Assembly (NCBI GenBank): GCA_024867545.1
Contig: JANFNE010000008.1
Span: forward strand, 1,014,501-1,078,500
Length of the DNA stretch: 64,000 nt
Source of the DNA: Phytopythium helicoides
Taxonomy: Eukaryota; Oomycota; Peronosporomycetes; Pythiales; Pythiaceae
Direction: 5' to 3'
How positions within the stretch are numbered: position 1 is the first letter of the stretch; each line of letters starts with the position of its first letter. The notes below the pieces were generated by a model. That model was not told the origin of the DNA. It did no database searches and saw nothing but the letters and a program-made list of their open reading frames with translations. The translations under genes and the position numbers were made by a program. Below are positions 51,614 through 61,829 of this stretch, one piece after another.

Positions 51614-53296
51614 CTAGTGGTGGTGGCGTTGCTGATGCAGCAGCTCACCGTTGTGCTGCGTCGTGTGGTAGGCTGTCTCGGCCACCTTCTGCAGCTCCAG
51701 CAGCCTAGCGTACAGCTCGGCCTGCTGCGAGTAGCTGCCGACCGAGCTTGAGCGGAGCGACACGGACGACTGCGAGTACGATGACGACTCATCGCTCATA
51801 GACCACGTCGAGTCGCTCTCAACGCTACGGTTGTACACGCTGTTGCTCTTGCCGATCGTCCCTCGCCGCGGTCGTGCCCCGCTGCTCTCGACACTCGGCG
51901 GTCCCATGCGGAGACGGTCAATAGCCACTGTCGCCTCGACAACCGGGTCCATGTCATCACTCATTGCCAACGAACTCACAGTTGAGTGGCTGAACCGCAC
52001 GGTCTCATCCATATGCCCTGCTGACGGGTAGGACGAGCCCGAGGAGGACGAGTTGTACGACGGATACGGTCGCGATCGCTTCGATCCGTTCGATGACGAT
52101 GAGTTGCTCCCAGTCTCGCTCTCGGTCATGAAAGGCGGAGCGTATCCAGCATTCGCGACGAGCACGCAGGTGTGGCACGCCTGGACCTTGTGAAACTTGC
52201 CCAGCACACCTTCAGGGTCACGCACAAACACGCGCTTGGTGCGTCGGCAGCGTCCACACACGAGCTGTCCACACACGTGGCACTTGACGGGGACCCCAGC
52301 ACCTAGCAGCTTCATGACGCTTTTGCCCGACGATCCTTGCCCTTGGCACACTCCACAGCTTGCACCGCTGCTCAGCAGGCGACCAGCGTGCGGGTGCTCG
52401 TGCATGACTCGCTGCTTGGTCATCTGCGTGAGGCGTCGAGACTCGGCACATGCCGGGAGGCGAGCGATGCCGAAGAGCGTCGTCATGGTAAACATGTTAC
52501 CAATCGGCTTGAGGAACGAACCGCCAATGTCGAGGTTGCCGAGCATGAAAACCTCGACGGTGGCGTCCGACTTTTGTCGGTACAGGTAGCGCACGGACTG
52601 GAGCGCGCGGATCGAGTTGCGCGTCTGGAGGTTGGGGAACTCGGGTAGGTCGACCGAGTGCATGAGGTGGAAGCCGAGCGTCTCACCCGTGGCGGGGCAC
52701 TTGGTGTAGCCGCAGTACTCGAGGTAGAGGCTGTCTCGGTGCTTGAGCATATGACCCTCGGTCGGGCTCTTGCGCACAAAGTACTTGTAGCCGAGGAAGC
52801 GGTGCGGCTGGTCGTGCGTGGGGGCCTCCATGGTCGACAGGATGGCGCAGTCAGCCACGTCCTCGTGCAGGAACTTGACGACGAGCGCCAGGTCGTCGTG
52901 GGTCTCGGTGACGACGGCGTACATGGCGTTCTCGATGCGTCCGGGGCACGTCCCCGTCATGAGCATCGTGGGGGAGGCGAGCGCGGCCACGGCGTCTCGG
53001 TTGGGCATCAGCAGCGAGGTGCCGTCGTGCTCGTTCTCGGCCCTGAGCGCCTTGGCGACGGCCGCGCTGGTGACTCCGAGCTCTCGCTCGCGGAAGACGA
53101 GCACCTTGTCCTGGGTGGCCATGTGCTTCCACCGGCGTCCGTCGACCACGCCGCGGCCCGCGATCGCGAACTTGGCGTACTCGCTGACCGTGTGGCCCAG
53201 CAGCGCGTCCATCATGCGCTTGGCGGCCGCGCGCTCCTCAGCGGGCACGTCGACCGTCGGCAGCAGCGCACGCGGCAGCGGGAAGCTCGGCGCCAT
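51614..53296 (-). CDS. START-like + FYVE-like zinc finger protein, long type (array member 13)
   Basis: 560 aa from ATG 53296 (MAPSFPLPR), equivalent to member 11; the ATG at 53350 is judged to be leader. START-like domain about 45-290 (GTCPGRIENAMYAVVTE, HRDSLYLEYCGYT, VRYLYRQKSDATVEVFMLG). Finger about 313-372: CGVC, CHVCGQLVCGRC, CHTC, with an RTKRVFV strand after the third pair as in members 12 and 15. The tail is Ser-rich. The end, RLLELQKVAETAYHTTQHNG, is the C-terminal motif, followed by a His-rich QQRHHH. Confidence 0.9.
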   Translation of the reverse strand: MAPSFPLPRALLPTVDVPAEERAAAKRMMDALLGHTVSEYAKFAIAGRGVVDGRRWKHMATQDKVLVFRERELGVTSAAVAKALRAENEHDGTSLLMPNRDAVAALASPTMLMTGTCPGRIENAMYAVVTETHDDLALVVKFLHEDVADCAILSTMEAPTHDQPHRFLGYKYFVRKSPTEGHMLKHRDSLYLEYCGYTKCPATGETLGFHLMHSVDLPEFPNLQTRNSIRALQSVRYLYRQKSDATVEVFMLGNLDIGGSFLKPIGNMFTMTTLFGIARLPACAESRRLTQMTKQRVMHEHPHAGRLLSSGASCGVCQGQGSSGKSVMKLLGAGVPVKCHVCGQLVCGRCRRTKRVFVRDPEGVLGKFHKVQACHTCVLVANAGYAPPFMTESETGSNSSSSNGSKRSRPYPSYNSSSSGSSYPSAGHMDETVRFSHSTVSSLAMSDDMDPVVEATVAIDRLRMGPPSVESSGARPRRGTIGKSNSVYNRSVESDSTWSMSDESSSYSQSSVSLRSSSVGSYSQQAELYARLLELQKVAETAYHTTQHNGELLHQQRHHH

Positions 53297-54258
53297 GTCG
53301 GTGGCTGGGGCTTCGCTTCGGCAGCGCGGGGCGGAACGCGGAATGAGCAAGCCTCAAGGAAGAGCCGGCGGGAAGCGAGTTGAGCCGCCAGAGTGGCACG
53401 CGCGCCCGGCGCTGGCGAGCAGCTACGGCTGATTCAACGGATCCCCCGCGCGCTGACGCTGTGGGACGCCGGGGCAGTGTCCGGGAGGCTGAGAGGGAGC
53501 TGCAGACAGTCGCCAGGCTCATATCCTACGCCGGTGAGTGGCGCCGAGAGCGCGCCATGTGGAGCGCCACCTGGCGGCTTTGACATCGTGGTGACGGTCG
53601 CTGGGAATTGATAGGTAGAGTATAATGTGTTACTTTTTGTTATCGGAATAGTTATGAATACATACATAGCAAACCTCTCCGGAATGGATAGAGCGGCATA
53701 ATTAGTTGGAGATACTTAGGACGTATTCACGTCAGCAATCCGCCACGTGTGACGCGTTAGAACTGCCCGTCGCCAAATGATGCGAAGCCCACGGAGGAAC
53801 CCGTGAGCAATGCCTGCTGCATGCAGGACCATCCAACTGTATACGAAACGCAGGTGTGTGGTAGAGTACCGTGCCTTCAAGAGCACATTGGTGTATCCAA
53901 ATCCTGATCCGATGACTGGCATCCTGCGCGATGTGCCGTGCGGCGGCTATCCTCTAGTCAATTTTACCGCCGACTCTGGCTGCCGACGCCTGCGTTTTGG
54001 CTTCGAACGCACATCTTCGGGATCTGCGCCTGTCCCCGTCGACGCCAGCGTCGCAGCGCGTCTGCGGCGTACGAAACTTTGCTGGTCGCTGCACAGGGAT
54101 CCGCCCGCGACGTCTAGCTGGTCGACATCATTCTGCTTCAGACTGGGAGCCAGGCATCGGGATCGGTTGGATGGAGTGGTAGGATACTGCCATTGCTGGC
54201 AGTGGGTGCATTGCTGCTGCTACTGCTGCTTGGTGAGGAGCGTGGCTGCTGGGTACGC
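53297..54258. other. Intergenic, no gene seen
   Basis: 962 bp between members 13 and 14. A plus frame at 53810-54328 overlaps the end of member 14 and has no motif, so it is not called. Confidence 0.5.
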
Positions 54259-56067
54259 TCAAGAACTGGTGTTGACAGGGCGAACGTGCTGCATCATGAA
54301 CGCTCCGTTGCGCCGAGTTGTGTCGTAGCTGATCTCCGCCATCTTGTTGAGCTCGATCATGCGTGCCATGAGGTTCGACGGCGACGGGGCTGCTGTCGAC
54401 CACGGCTGCTCGGATCCCAACGGAGTCGTCGGAGCAGAAGCCGTCGCGTAGCCTTGCCGCGCAGACGCTGAGTAGCGAGGCGTAGTCTGCTCGGTCTCCC
54501 CATATGGATCGGCAGGGTAGCCAGACGCCACCTGGAGCGTCGGCGTGAAGCGAGGGAACCGCTCGTTCTGGTTCTGCTGCTGCGGTTGGTTCTGCGACGA
54601 CCAATCGACCTGCATTGCAGCTCCACGCGGAGTGAAGCTGTTGCTGTTCCTGCCAAACTCGGACGCCGACGACTGCTTCCGAGCGCGCGGTTCGTACGAT
54701 GGTAGCAGCCGGATACCGCCCTTTGGCGTGCTCCTGGCCATCGGTGTCGGCATGGACGACGTCGAACCTGTCGAGTCAGTGCGAGTTCGGAAGCTTTCCT
54801 TGCTGCGGATGCTGTCCTTGCTCACGGGCGAGTACAGCGTCGTCTTGACAGGGAATCGAACGCTCCTGCCTCGCGCTCGACCCATCCTGTGGTTCGACGT
54901 AGCAACTGCTGCAACCTGAGTTGCGGGCTGACCAGGCTCTGGCTCGCCTACTGGAACTGCTGTCGGCCTCCGCTTGCCACCGTTGCCAGCGATCACGACA
55001 CACGGCTTGCACGCCGAGATCTTCTCGAAGAAGCCACCGCCGCTGGCGTCGTATCTCGGGATGAAGCAGCGCTTGAGCAGTCGACAACGAGTGCACACGA
55101 CCTCCGCGCACACATCACAGCTCACGAACCCATGGAAGAGCTTCTTCTTGCGCCTGCAGATGGCGCACTCGTTCTTGCGCTTCTCGGATGCGCCTGCCTC
55201 GAGCACGGCCACGACCTCCAGCGGGTTGTTGGTCTCTCTCTTCCTCTCGCCCTGCTTCTTGCGGTTGGCTCGCATCATCATGGTCAGTCGCTTGGACTCG
55301 GCGCACTCGAGCAGGTTGGCGACGTTGAAGAGCGTGTCAGTAGAAACAAGCGACGCGAGCGTCAGTGGCACCGATGAGCTGCGGCGGCTGCTACGCGAGG
55401 TCGAGCTGCTGCGCAGGCTCGAGCTGCTGCTCCCCACTTCGGCCGTGGCGACCAGGAACACGTCAATAACGTCATTGTTGAGCTGCTGGAACAGGCACCG
55501 CACGCTCGCGCCGTCGGCTCGATCGGATACCGCGGATAGAATGTAAAAGCCGATGAGCTCGCCCGTCTTGCCATGCCGCGTGTGGCCGTGGTACTCGAGG
55601 AACTTGGCACTCGCGCTCGCATCGGCTCCTCTCCTCGACACGGACTTGACGCTCAGCGAGCAGGCGTCCAGCAGCCAGTCGTCTCCATTCGGCTTGGTGT
55701 CGTCTCGCGATCCGTACGCCGGCGGCGGCTCCAGCGTCGCTACGACCACACTATTTGCCACGTCGTCGCCGAACAGGAATCCGTGGAGCAGCGCGAGCTG
55801 CTCGAGCGACTCGCACGCCGTCGCGAACAGCGCGTGCTCCACCCTGCCTCGTAGGCGTCCGACACATAGCAAGTTGCGCAGCGAGCCAGCGCTGCTGGAG
55901 CTGGACGAGCGCTCGCGGAAGAGCTGCAGCGAGTCGCGCGAGGCCAGCGGCTTCCACCGGTTGGGGTTGACGCGCGCGCCGTCCTCGCGCGAGAAGATCT
56001 CGAGCTCGTGCATGGCGCCGGCCAGCAGCGACGCCGCCGCGGAGCGCGAGGCCTGGCGGTCCGTCAT
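54259..56067 (-). CDS. START-like + FYVE-like zinc finger protein, long type without FPLP (array member 14)
   Basis: 602 aa, ATG 56067 (MTDRQASRSAAA). The FPLP start motif is absent; the protein opens directly with the helix ending GARVNPNRWKPLASRD, shared with member 15. START-like domain about 30-265, with CVGRLRGRVEHALFATA and a long Ser/Arg insert near 225-240. Finger about 300-352: CAIC, CDVCAEVVCTRC, CKPC, with FFEKISACKPC identical in kind to member 15. Gln/Asn- and Pro-rich tail. The end, RMIELNKMAEISYDTTRRNG, is the conserved C-terminal motif, then 14 more residues. Confidence 0.9.
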   Translation of the reverse strand: MTDRQASRSAAASLLAGAMHELEIFSREDGARVNPNRWKPLASRDSLQLFRERSSSSSSAGSLRNLLCVGRLRGRVEHALFATACESLEQLALLHGFLFGDDVANSVVVATLEPPPAYGSRDDTKPNGDDWLLDACSLSVKSVSRRGADASASAKFLEYHGHTRHGKTGELIGFYILSAVSDRADGASVRCLFQQLNNDVIDVFLVATAEVGSSSSSLRSSSTSRSSRRSSSVPLTLASLVSTDTLFNVANLLECAESKRLTMMMRANRKKQGERKRETNNPLEVVAVLEAGASEKRKNECAICRRKKKLFHGFVSCDVCAEVVCTRCRLLKRCFIPRYDASGGGFFEKISACKPCVVIAGNGGKRRPTAVPVGEPEPGQPATQVAAVATSNHRMGRARGRSVRFPVKTTLYSPVSKDSIRSKESFRTRTDSTGSTSSMPTPMARSTPKGGIRLLPSYEPRARKQSSASEFGRNSNSFTPRGAAMQVDWSSQNQPQQQNQNERFPRFTPTLQVASGYPADPYGETEQTTPRYSASARQGYATASAPTTPLGSEQPWSTAAPSPSNLMARMIELNKMAEISYDTTRRNGAFMMQHVRPVNTSS

Positions 56068-56571
56068 GCAGCACCGAGTTGCGAAGTGTCAAGATAGTGG
56101 GCAGGCCGTCCGATCAACGACGGCGTCGCTCGCGAGCGGAGCGGAGGAGGTCGGAACGCCATCCACTGCCGTAAGCGTCAATTTGGGTCGCCCAGCTGCT
56201 GCTGCGGAACGGTTACTTACGATAGATTCGAAACACGGTGAGTCGCGGCTGACCAACGGCATACAGAAACACTGTAGGATTAGAAGATAACACACCGTGT
56301 TTTATAAATCAATCTTCATCTGACGAGATCCAAGCGGAAGCATTCAGCGCGAGAGTTCGGTTCACGCGCGGCGCACATGGCGGGCTGGCCGATTTGAAGT
56401 GATCTTCAACGCCCATCAGGAAAGCAAGGAGCGGAGCGTCTTGCCAACGCCACTGTTGGCATCCGCGACTCTGAGACAAATCGCGACGGCAACAGACCGC
56501 AACCTGCTGCTCGCCATCAGGGATGGCAACGCGATACCATGTCCGCCATCGGCACACGGAGAGACGAGCAA
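56068..56571. other. Intergenic, no gene seen
   Basis: 504 bp between members 14 and 15; no feature recognised. Confidence 0.5.
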
Positions 56572-58605
56572 CTAGCGGGAGCGTAGGTGCTGCGCCATCA
56601 GCGTGTTGTTGTGCTGCGTTGTGTTGTAGCTGAGGTCCGCGAGCTTGCGCAGCTCCAACATGCGTGCCATCAGGTCGTTCGGCGCCGCAGTCCTTGATGT
56701 GCCACTCGGAGCCGGCGGTTGCGACGACGGGCCGTGGTACTCGTAGTAGGCAGGCCGCCGCGAAGCGACAACGACCTGCGAAGGCGTGGCGTCGTGGCGT
56801 GAGCTGAAGCCGAGGGATGTTTGAGGTTCTTGATCCCTCGTTCTCGAGCGACCACGAGCTCCTGCCGGCAGCTGAGGGGTAAAGTAGCACGGAAACCGCT
56901 CGTGATCGCGAGGCTGTGCTTGGAGTTCCCGGTTAGAGCGGTTTTTTGTGATTCTAGCAGGATGCGCTTGCACATAATCCTCGCTGCGCGCTCGCTCTTT
57001 CATCGGTCGAGCAATGTGTGTTCGAGGCGTGGCTGATGACGAGGAAGACGGACGAGTTGCGGGCATTATACCGTCAAAGCTTTCTCGTCGATCACGGCTG
57101 TGGTACTGTGGAGTCTGATCTCCAAAGCGCTGGCTCATAGGTGACGGAGGTACAGATCCAGAAGCCGATCTTGGGGTGGCGCAGTTGCTGCTCATGCTCA
57201 TCTTGCGCAGACCCATAGAAGATGCGGTAGAGTCTGTCCGACTCCGTGTTCGATTACCATCTTCGTAATACACCAACCGCATGCCAACAGATGATGTTGC
57301 TGATCCCGATGATCCAGAGCTTGTAGTGCGAGACCGCGGGCTGGATTTTGACCCACTCGTGTCGATCTTGCTTTTTGCTCGATTCAAGCGCACACGCTCC
57401 GACAGAACCATAACCGGTGCGTCCAACGCATTGCCCGTCGCCGGTCCGCTGCTCGCCGCCATGGAGCACGGCTTGCAAGCTGAGATCTTCTCAAAACTAC
57501 CACCACCAGAGCCTCCACCGCCAACTTGCCGAGGCATGAAGACACGCTTGTCTATCCGGCAGCGCCCACACACGTAGTTCCCACACACCTCACAGGCTGT
57601 GAAGGAGCTCGTGCTGCCGAAGAATAGCCGCTTCTTCTGCCGGCACATACTGCACTCGGTTGGCTTGGCAGTCTGTCGGTGTTGCACAGCTTGCTGGTTC
57701 TCCCGATACATAATGGTGAGAATCTTGGACTCGGCGCACTCAAGAAGACTTGCCATACCGAAGACCGAGTTGGGAGTGACCAGGATGGACACTGGTGTGG
57801 CGGTGCCCTGTGCGGAGTCTGATGCAGGGTCGATGGTTGCGAGCAGGAAGACCTCGACAATTTCGTCATTCACCTGGCGGAACAAGCAGCACGCCGCCTC
57901 TTGCAGAAGCGGGTCGGTCGGTGTCTTGGGCTGGCGGCGCAGCGTGGTTCCCGATCGCGACTGGCCGCTGCGCTGGCGCTCGATGATGGGTACGACGACG
58001 TAGAAGCCGATGAGCTCGTCTGTGGCTTTCGAGCGCGAGTATCCTCGGTGCTCGACGTACTCGCACTTGACGACGAGTGGATCGCGCGGGGTCTTGACGT
58101 TCTTGGTGAGCGACTTGACGCCGAAGAACGTCGGCTGCGAGGCGATGGACGCGTTGTTGGTGGCTGGCGCGGCCGCATCATCCGCTGACCCCTCGGAGGA
58201 CTGGAAGGCCGCGACGACGCCACTGTCCACCACATCGTCACCAAACAGGAAGGCGTTGAGCAGCGCCAGGTGCTCGAGCGAGTCGCTGCTGGCCGCGTTC
58301 ACGGCCGTCTCCACGCGTCCGCGCACTCGTCCAGCCACCAGCACAGCGGGTGTCGGCGCTTCGGCCAAGGACGCGCGGGGCCGCGCGTGGTCGCGCTCAC
58401 GGTAGAGCTGCAGCGCGTCCCGCGCCGCCAGCGGCTTCCAGCGGTTGGGGTTGACACGCGCGCCGTCCTCGGCCACGTAGTGATCCAACTCCTGCATGGT
58501 GCGCGACAGCAGCGTGCGCGCGAGCTTTCCGGCCTCGCGGATCTCGCCCGACGCGCTCATGCGGCGCTTTGGGGTCGCGGAGCCAGCCGCGGAGGTCGGG
58601 CCCAT
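56572..58605 (-). CDS. START-like + FYVE-like zinc finger protein, long type without FPLP (array member 15)
   Basis: 677 aa from ATG 58605. A second ATG at 58560 (MSASGEIREAG) aligns better with the start of member 14, so the first 15 residues are uncertain. It shares GARVNPNRWKPLAARDALQL with member 14 and also lacks FPLP. START-like domain about 45-300 (VAGRVRGRVETAVNAA, EYVEHRGYSRSKATDELIGF, CCLFRQVNDEIVEVFLLA). Finger about 317-376: CSMC, CEVCGNYVCGRC, CKPC, with a Gly-rich loop before the last pair. Ser/Arg-rich tail of about 290 residues. The end, RMLELRKLADLSYNTTQHNN, is the C-terminal motif. Outermost array gene on this side. Confidence 0.9.
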   Translation of the reverse strand: MGPTSAAGSATPKRRMSASGEIREAGKLARTLLSRTMQELDHYVAEDGARVNPNRWKPLAARDALQLYRERDHARPRASLAEAPTPAVLVAGRVRGRVETAVNAASSDSLEHLALLNAFLFGDDVVDSGVVAAFQSSEGSADDAAAPATNNASIASQPTFFGVKSLTKNVKTPRDPLVVKCEYVEHRGYSRSKATDELIGFYVVVPIIERQRSGQSRSGTTLRRQPKTPTDPLLQEAACCLFRQVNDEIVEVFLLATIDPASDSAQGTATPVSILVTPNSVFGMASLLECAESKILTIMYRENQQAVQHRQTAKPTECSMCRQKKRLFFGSTSSFTACEVCGNYVCGRCRIDKRVFMPRQVGGGGSGGGSFEKISACKPCSMAASSGPATGNALDAPVMVLSERVRLNRAKSKIDTSGSKSSPRSRTTSSGSSGSATSSVGMRLVYYEDGNRTRSRTDSTASSMGLRKMSMSSNCATPRSASGSVPPSPMSQRFGDQTPQYHSRDRRESFDGIMPATRPSSSSSATPRTHIARPMKERARSEDYVQAHPARITKNRSNRELQAQPRDHERFPCYFTPQLPAGARGRSRTRDQEPQTSLGFSSRHDATPSQVVVASRRPAYYEYHGPSSQPPAPSGTSRTAAPNDLMARMLELRKLADLSYNTTQHNNTLMAQHLRSR

Positions 58606-59392
58606 GGCCGCAGGGGCTGCTCGCCACTAGGAGGAGTGCCGGGAAGCCGGCTGGAGGAGAAGTGAGCGTGTCAAGCGGAAGCCGCGCGGGTCAACGATTC
58701 CCATGTGGCCCAGTCTTTCCGCTGCTTCCCGGTGGGGTCAACTTGCGGACAGTCAGACGCGGATATAGTCACGTATTGATTAGAGTGTGATAGTATGATT
58801 ATTAGTTGATAAAGTTTTTAAGGTTTACATATTGAAGATAAATAACTCTATTTGAGACCATCCATAATCATCCTGTATAAAATGATAGAGTGAAAGCGTT
58901 GAGTTAATCAGTGACTCCTCTCTCTGGTGCGAGACGAGCCAGCTGGGAGCCCCGATACTGAAAGCAAGATGAGAGACATGCCTGGTAGTGTGGGAGCTGA
59001 GTTGATGCCGTATGAGCGCCGACACAAGGTGTTCGTGCGCCGTAGGCACAGTCCACAGCGGCAGACGCGGAACTCGTCGGCTCCAGTCGGGGCAGTCCAC
59101 GGCACCGACTGCACCGCCCTCCGCGCCTTCTGCAGCTTTCACTGATGGCGGATGGCGTCAAGCAGGCAGATGGCGTTGAAGCCACAGGTCAGCACATCGA
59201 GAGAGAAACTGGATCCAGTCGCCACATACTTCGACTTGAGGCGAAAGCCAGCTGTTTTCCCGTGGCGACTGACACCGTTGCAGTCACTCAATCAACCGTT
59301 TCGTCACTCAAACGAGGGAAGTTGAAGTTGCCCCTGCCTGTCTCCTGGTTTTCCTCACTCCACATCTTGCCACCAAGCTACCACATCAACTA
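58606..59392. other. Intergenic, no gene seen
   Basis: 787 bp forming the upstream region of member 15 and the 3' flank of the permease gene. An AT-rich stretch lies at 58780-58880. No motif-bearing frame. Confidence 0.5.
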
Positions 59393-61004
59393 CTACGGCC
59401 GCATGCGGCGCTGCTCGTACAGCCCGAAGGCGGCGCCAGGTGCCAGGAACGCGAGCAGAACCAGCGCTGTCGTGGCGCTCGACAGCGCGTCGACGGTGAT
59501 GTAGCAGAGCACGGCGGCAGGCAGCAGCGCGAGCGCCGCCAGCGTCTTGGGGCCGCCAGGGACGCGCGTGGGCCGCGGGATGAAGGGCAGCGCGCGACGC
59601 AGGCGCACGACCGACAGGATGATGAGCAGCTGCACGGCGCCCGCGAACGCGTTGGCCATGGGCAGCAGATGGTCAAAGTCCACGCACAGCAGCGCCACGG
59701 TGGCCACGACCGTCGCGCCGATGGCCACGTGCGGCGAGTCAAACTGCGCGTTGCGCCGCGCGAACAGCGGCGGCAGCAGCTCGCTCTCGCCCATGCCCGA
59801 CACCTGCATCGACTTGCAGTACACACCGGAGAGGAAGAGCCCGACGACCGAGAACACTGACGACGTCACGAAGAACGCCTTGAGCACCGAGCCGCCGATC
59901 GCCATCGCCAGCGCAGGGTACGAGTCACGCGTAAAGTACGTCCAGTTCGGATCGTCCACGAGGATGGCGCCAGGCATGGGGATGATGTACGTTGCTAGCG
60001 TCAGCAGCACTGTGAACACCACTGCGCGAGAGTATACGCGCGCTGGGTTGGACACTTCACCGGCGAAGACCGAGGCCATGTTGATGCCGTCAAAAGCCCA
60101 GAAGAGCGTGTTCAGTAGCAGAGCCCAATCAATTGACACCGGGCCAACTTGCTCGTCGTCACCGAGCGCTGCAACGACGACATTGTGCTCGTGTCGGACC
60201 TCCATGAGATCTCCCCAGTCCCGCGCGCGCGAGTAAGACCACACAGCAAACACGAGCACGGGGAGCAAAACCAAGAACAGTAGCCCAATGCATGCTTTCG
60301 CTACGAGTCGTGTGCCCAATAGACTCGGGATTGCAAACAACAGTGTGAGAAAAGCCTTCACACAGAACTGGGAAGCTCCTGACGACGAAATGATGGAAAT
60401 AGGGCCGTAGTAGTCGTCTAGAATCTGCAGGAAGAATCCCGGGAGCAATGCCATGTTGCAAATGCCAGAAATCCACGACCAGTAGCCGACTTGGAACCCC
60501 CAGAAGGGACCGAACGCATTGAGAACCCACACAGTGAAGCCGCCATCTTCTGGGAACGCACAGCACAACTCCGCGACCATGAATGCATAGGGAATCGTCA
60601 CGAAGAGTGGATACAGTAGCAATGCAGGCAGCCCAATCCCTGGACCACTTGAAGAGATGATCGGTTCCGACCCGAGAGGACCACCACAGCCAAAGAAGTA
60701 GGTGATGGCGACGACGCTAAAAGTTCCAAGCGTACGGCGAGATGGCGATGCAATTGATAGAGAACCCCCAGTTGCCGCGGACGTCGTGCCAACCCCAGTT
60801 GCTGCTGCAGAGGAGTTCGACTTCCGGTACAGGGTCTCCAAGGTTGGGAGATCTTCGAGCTCACTGCGAAGTCCCTCATTCACTCTTGTTAGCTAAACGA
60901 CTATGAATCGATTGCACTGCAAACGATAGGACCTACAGGATACCGGCGTAGTCAGCCATCTGCGACGATGGCTCGGTCTCATTCGATTTGGGAAAGCTCA
61001 TCAT
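59393..61004 (-). CDS. APC-family amino acid/polyamine permease
   Basis: The large exon, 60884-59393, opens with GTG (VNEGLRSELEDLPT) and has no nearby ATG, so a short upstream exon is required. 61004-60937 supplies MMSFPKSNETEPSSQMADYA and ends at a GTAGGT donor. A 52-bp intron to the AAG at 60885 restores frame (519 aa). A nearby alternative junction also works, so the exact splice is uncertain. The body has about 12 hydrophobic helices. TYFFGCGGPLGSEPIISSSG near the first helix matches the Gly-rich substrate loop of APC transporters, and EDGGFTVWVLNAFGPFWGFQ and WAFDGINMASVFAGEVSNPA match the plant polyamine/LAT-like branch. Expected to import amino acids or polyamines by proton symport at the plasma membrane or an endomembrane. 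The substrate cannot be read from the sequence. Confidence 0.85.
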
Positions 61005-61829
61005 GATGCTTTCGAGGCAAGATTCTCGATCGAGGGATACTGGTAAGCAGGCGACCGGTTTGTTTCTAGAATGAACGACTCGTTGCTTGGAGCGGGGAGC
61101 CTGCCGGCAACAAACATGGGCCGCTCTTTGATGGTGGACGTTATAGCGAGCGACTGCTCGGATCGCCAGTCACGGAAGAAACTCAACACGAGAGAAAAAG
61201 CGCGGAATCACAACTGCTTGACTGATGCTCGCCACAAAACCAAGCTTGCCGCTCATTCTCTTTGTTTTGTTCGCGAGCTGAGCCTTTCAGAAGTTGCTGG
61301 AAAGGAAAGGCGACAACGATGAAGTCTTCTTGCTATGCTACAAGCTTGTAACTGCGGATATCCAGGTTTCCTTACGGAACCATCAGGGTGCAAGTTTGGT
61401 GGAAAGACGTGAGGTTTTCAGCAGGCCCGATAGTTGATAGGGTCTCATGCATTGATACGCTCACAACTGCAATACAGCTGAATCCTGTTCGATGAGTCTG
61501 GTTTCGACGTCGCCACCACTGGCTTGAAGGTGGCATGTAATCCGATGGCAGTGAGAGCCCGACAAACTGATCTAGACATCTAGTACTCGCCCAGGCTGCT
61601 CGTTTGTCGACAGCATGCTTTTCATATACCACTTTCTTTTCATAATCACACTACAATTAGGAAGACTTTTCATCAACGATGACAGCATCCTGAGGGATCT
61701 TGGCAGAGTCTTGGTTTGATCGTATGGAAAGTCAAGCCGTAAACAGCCTTCATGTTACCAGGACTCAGGGCAATGATAACGCTGTCTTCTCGGTATCAGA
61801 GCGCAAACCTCTTGCAGCTGCCACATCGG
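61005..61829. other. Intergenic, no gene seen
   Basis: 825 bp between the permease start and the bZIP gene stop; nothing recognised. Confidence 0.5.
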
